The notes under the pieces were generated by a model. That model was not told the origin of the DNA and ran no database searches. It saw nothing but the letters and a program-made list of their open reading frames with translations. A stretch of DNA of 64,000 bases from Serratia quinivorans (GTDB taxonomy: Bacteria; Pseudomonadota; Gammaproteobacteria; Enterobacterales; Enterobacteriaceae): assembly GCF_946227985.1 (NCBI RefSeq), contig NZ_CAMKGL010000015.1, forward strand, positions 1-64,000, read 5' to 3'. Numbering within the stretch: the stretch's first letter is position 1; each line of letters opens with the position of its first letter. Positions 63,636 through 64,000 of the stretch are shown one piece after another. The translations under genes and the position numbers were made by a program.

Positions 63636-64000
63636 AAAAGCTGCATGTTATCAATTTGGGGAAAATGGGGGGCGTTGAACGCCTGTTCCTGCAGTACATC
63701 AACGACACCAGCGACGGTAGCAATGAGGTGATTTGCATCAGCAGTGAAGTCGGCGAAGAAATACGTCGGCAAATGCCTGACCAAAAAGTTACCTTTGCGA
63801 ATCGACTGTTCAACGCGCTACCACTACGCTGCCCGCAATTTTTACGCAAATACTTGCTGAAAAGAAAAATCGAGCGGGCCAACGCCGACGTGGTAATCGT
63901 TTGGGACCTGATACCGGGCCTGGCAGCAAAACCTAAACGCAGCAAGCTGGTGTATTACGATCACGGCTGTTCATGGCGCTATCCGAAAAACCACAAAACA
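63632..64000 (+). CDS. Partial LPS core glycosyltransferase, N-terminus only
   Basis: A frame open from ATG 63632 to the window edge (123 codons, no stop reached) overlaps the waaC stop by 4 nt. The product begins MKKLHVINLGKMGGVERLFL and continues through VVIVWDLIPGLAAK and YYDHGCSWRYPK. The GGVERLF segment is a common N-terminal mark of GT4 glycosyltransferases that act on sugar nucleotides. Position in the operon after hldD-waaF-waaC supports a role in LPS core assembly. Which sugar or linkage cannot be told from this part. Confidence 0.75.
   Translation, partial: MKKLHVINLGKMGGVERLFLQYINDTSDGSNEVICISSEVGEEIRRQMPDQKVTFANRLFNALPLRCPQFLRKYLLKRKIERANADVVIVWDLIPGLAAKPKRSKLVYYDHGCSWRYPKNHKT

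Overview
The window is ordinary core chromosome of an enterobacterium of the Serratia/Yersinia group (Yersiniaceae), most likely a Serratia. This rests on protein sequence resemblance, on an argCBGH operon with a short ArgG divergent from argE, on ERIC-type repeats, on a hybrid peroxiredoxin-glutaredoxin gene beside oxyR, and on a gene order that follows the E. coli 88-90 min region and then the 81-82 min region. I see no prophage, insertion sequence, CRISPR array, tRNA gene or obvious island, and no gene that is clearly broken. Species cannot be settled by eye.

Layout. 1-500: the 5' tip of a 16S rRNA gene on the minus strand with its leader and P1/P2 promoters. 501-3475: murI and btuB (minus, overlapping), with a cobalamin riboswitch ahead of btuB. 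3603-7370: trmA, yijD-fabR and sthA. 7353-10678: oxyR divergent from a Prx5-Grx hybrid gene across an OxyR-like operator, followed by a lipoamide-dehydrogenase-like flavoprotein. 10746-16742: arginine biosynthesis (argCBGH divergent from argE across two ARG boxes). 17123-25221: ppc, then the methionine block metF, metBL and metJ with two arrays of Met boxes. 25304-33795: rpmE, priA, cytR, ftsN, hslVU (sigma32-like promoter), menA, rraA. 33852-38170: zapB and the glycerol operon glpFKX. 38203-41057: emrD, an Fe-S-type winged-helix regulator and fpr. 41067-46525: yiiR, yiiQ, tpiA, sbp, pfkA, fieF. 46576-49354: the Cpx envelope-stress locus cpxP (with the CpxQ sRNA in its 3' end) and cpxRA. 49418-54005: trmL, a DUF3313 lipoprotein, then cysE, gpsA, secB, grxC, yibN. 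54293-58146: gpmI, envC, yibQ. 58196-60427: threonine catabolism kbl-tdh. 60668-64000: LPS inner-core genes hldD, waaF, waaC and the start of a further putative glycosyltransferase that runs off the window.

The genes group into a few recognisable circuits: oxidative stress (OxyR, hybrid Prx, flavoprotein), Arg and Met biosynthesis with their own operators, glycerol uptake, Cpx envelope stress, and LPS core assembly. The most re-examinable items are small: the Prx5-Grx/Lpd-like pair beside oxyR, the Fe-S regulator/fpr pair with a nearby palindrome, a trmL ribosome binding site lying inside a terminator-like hairpin, a 13-bp perfect inverted repeat in the gpmI leader, and ERIC elements placed in leaders. 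I did not find a convincing undescribed multi-gene system.
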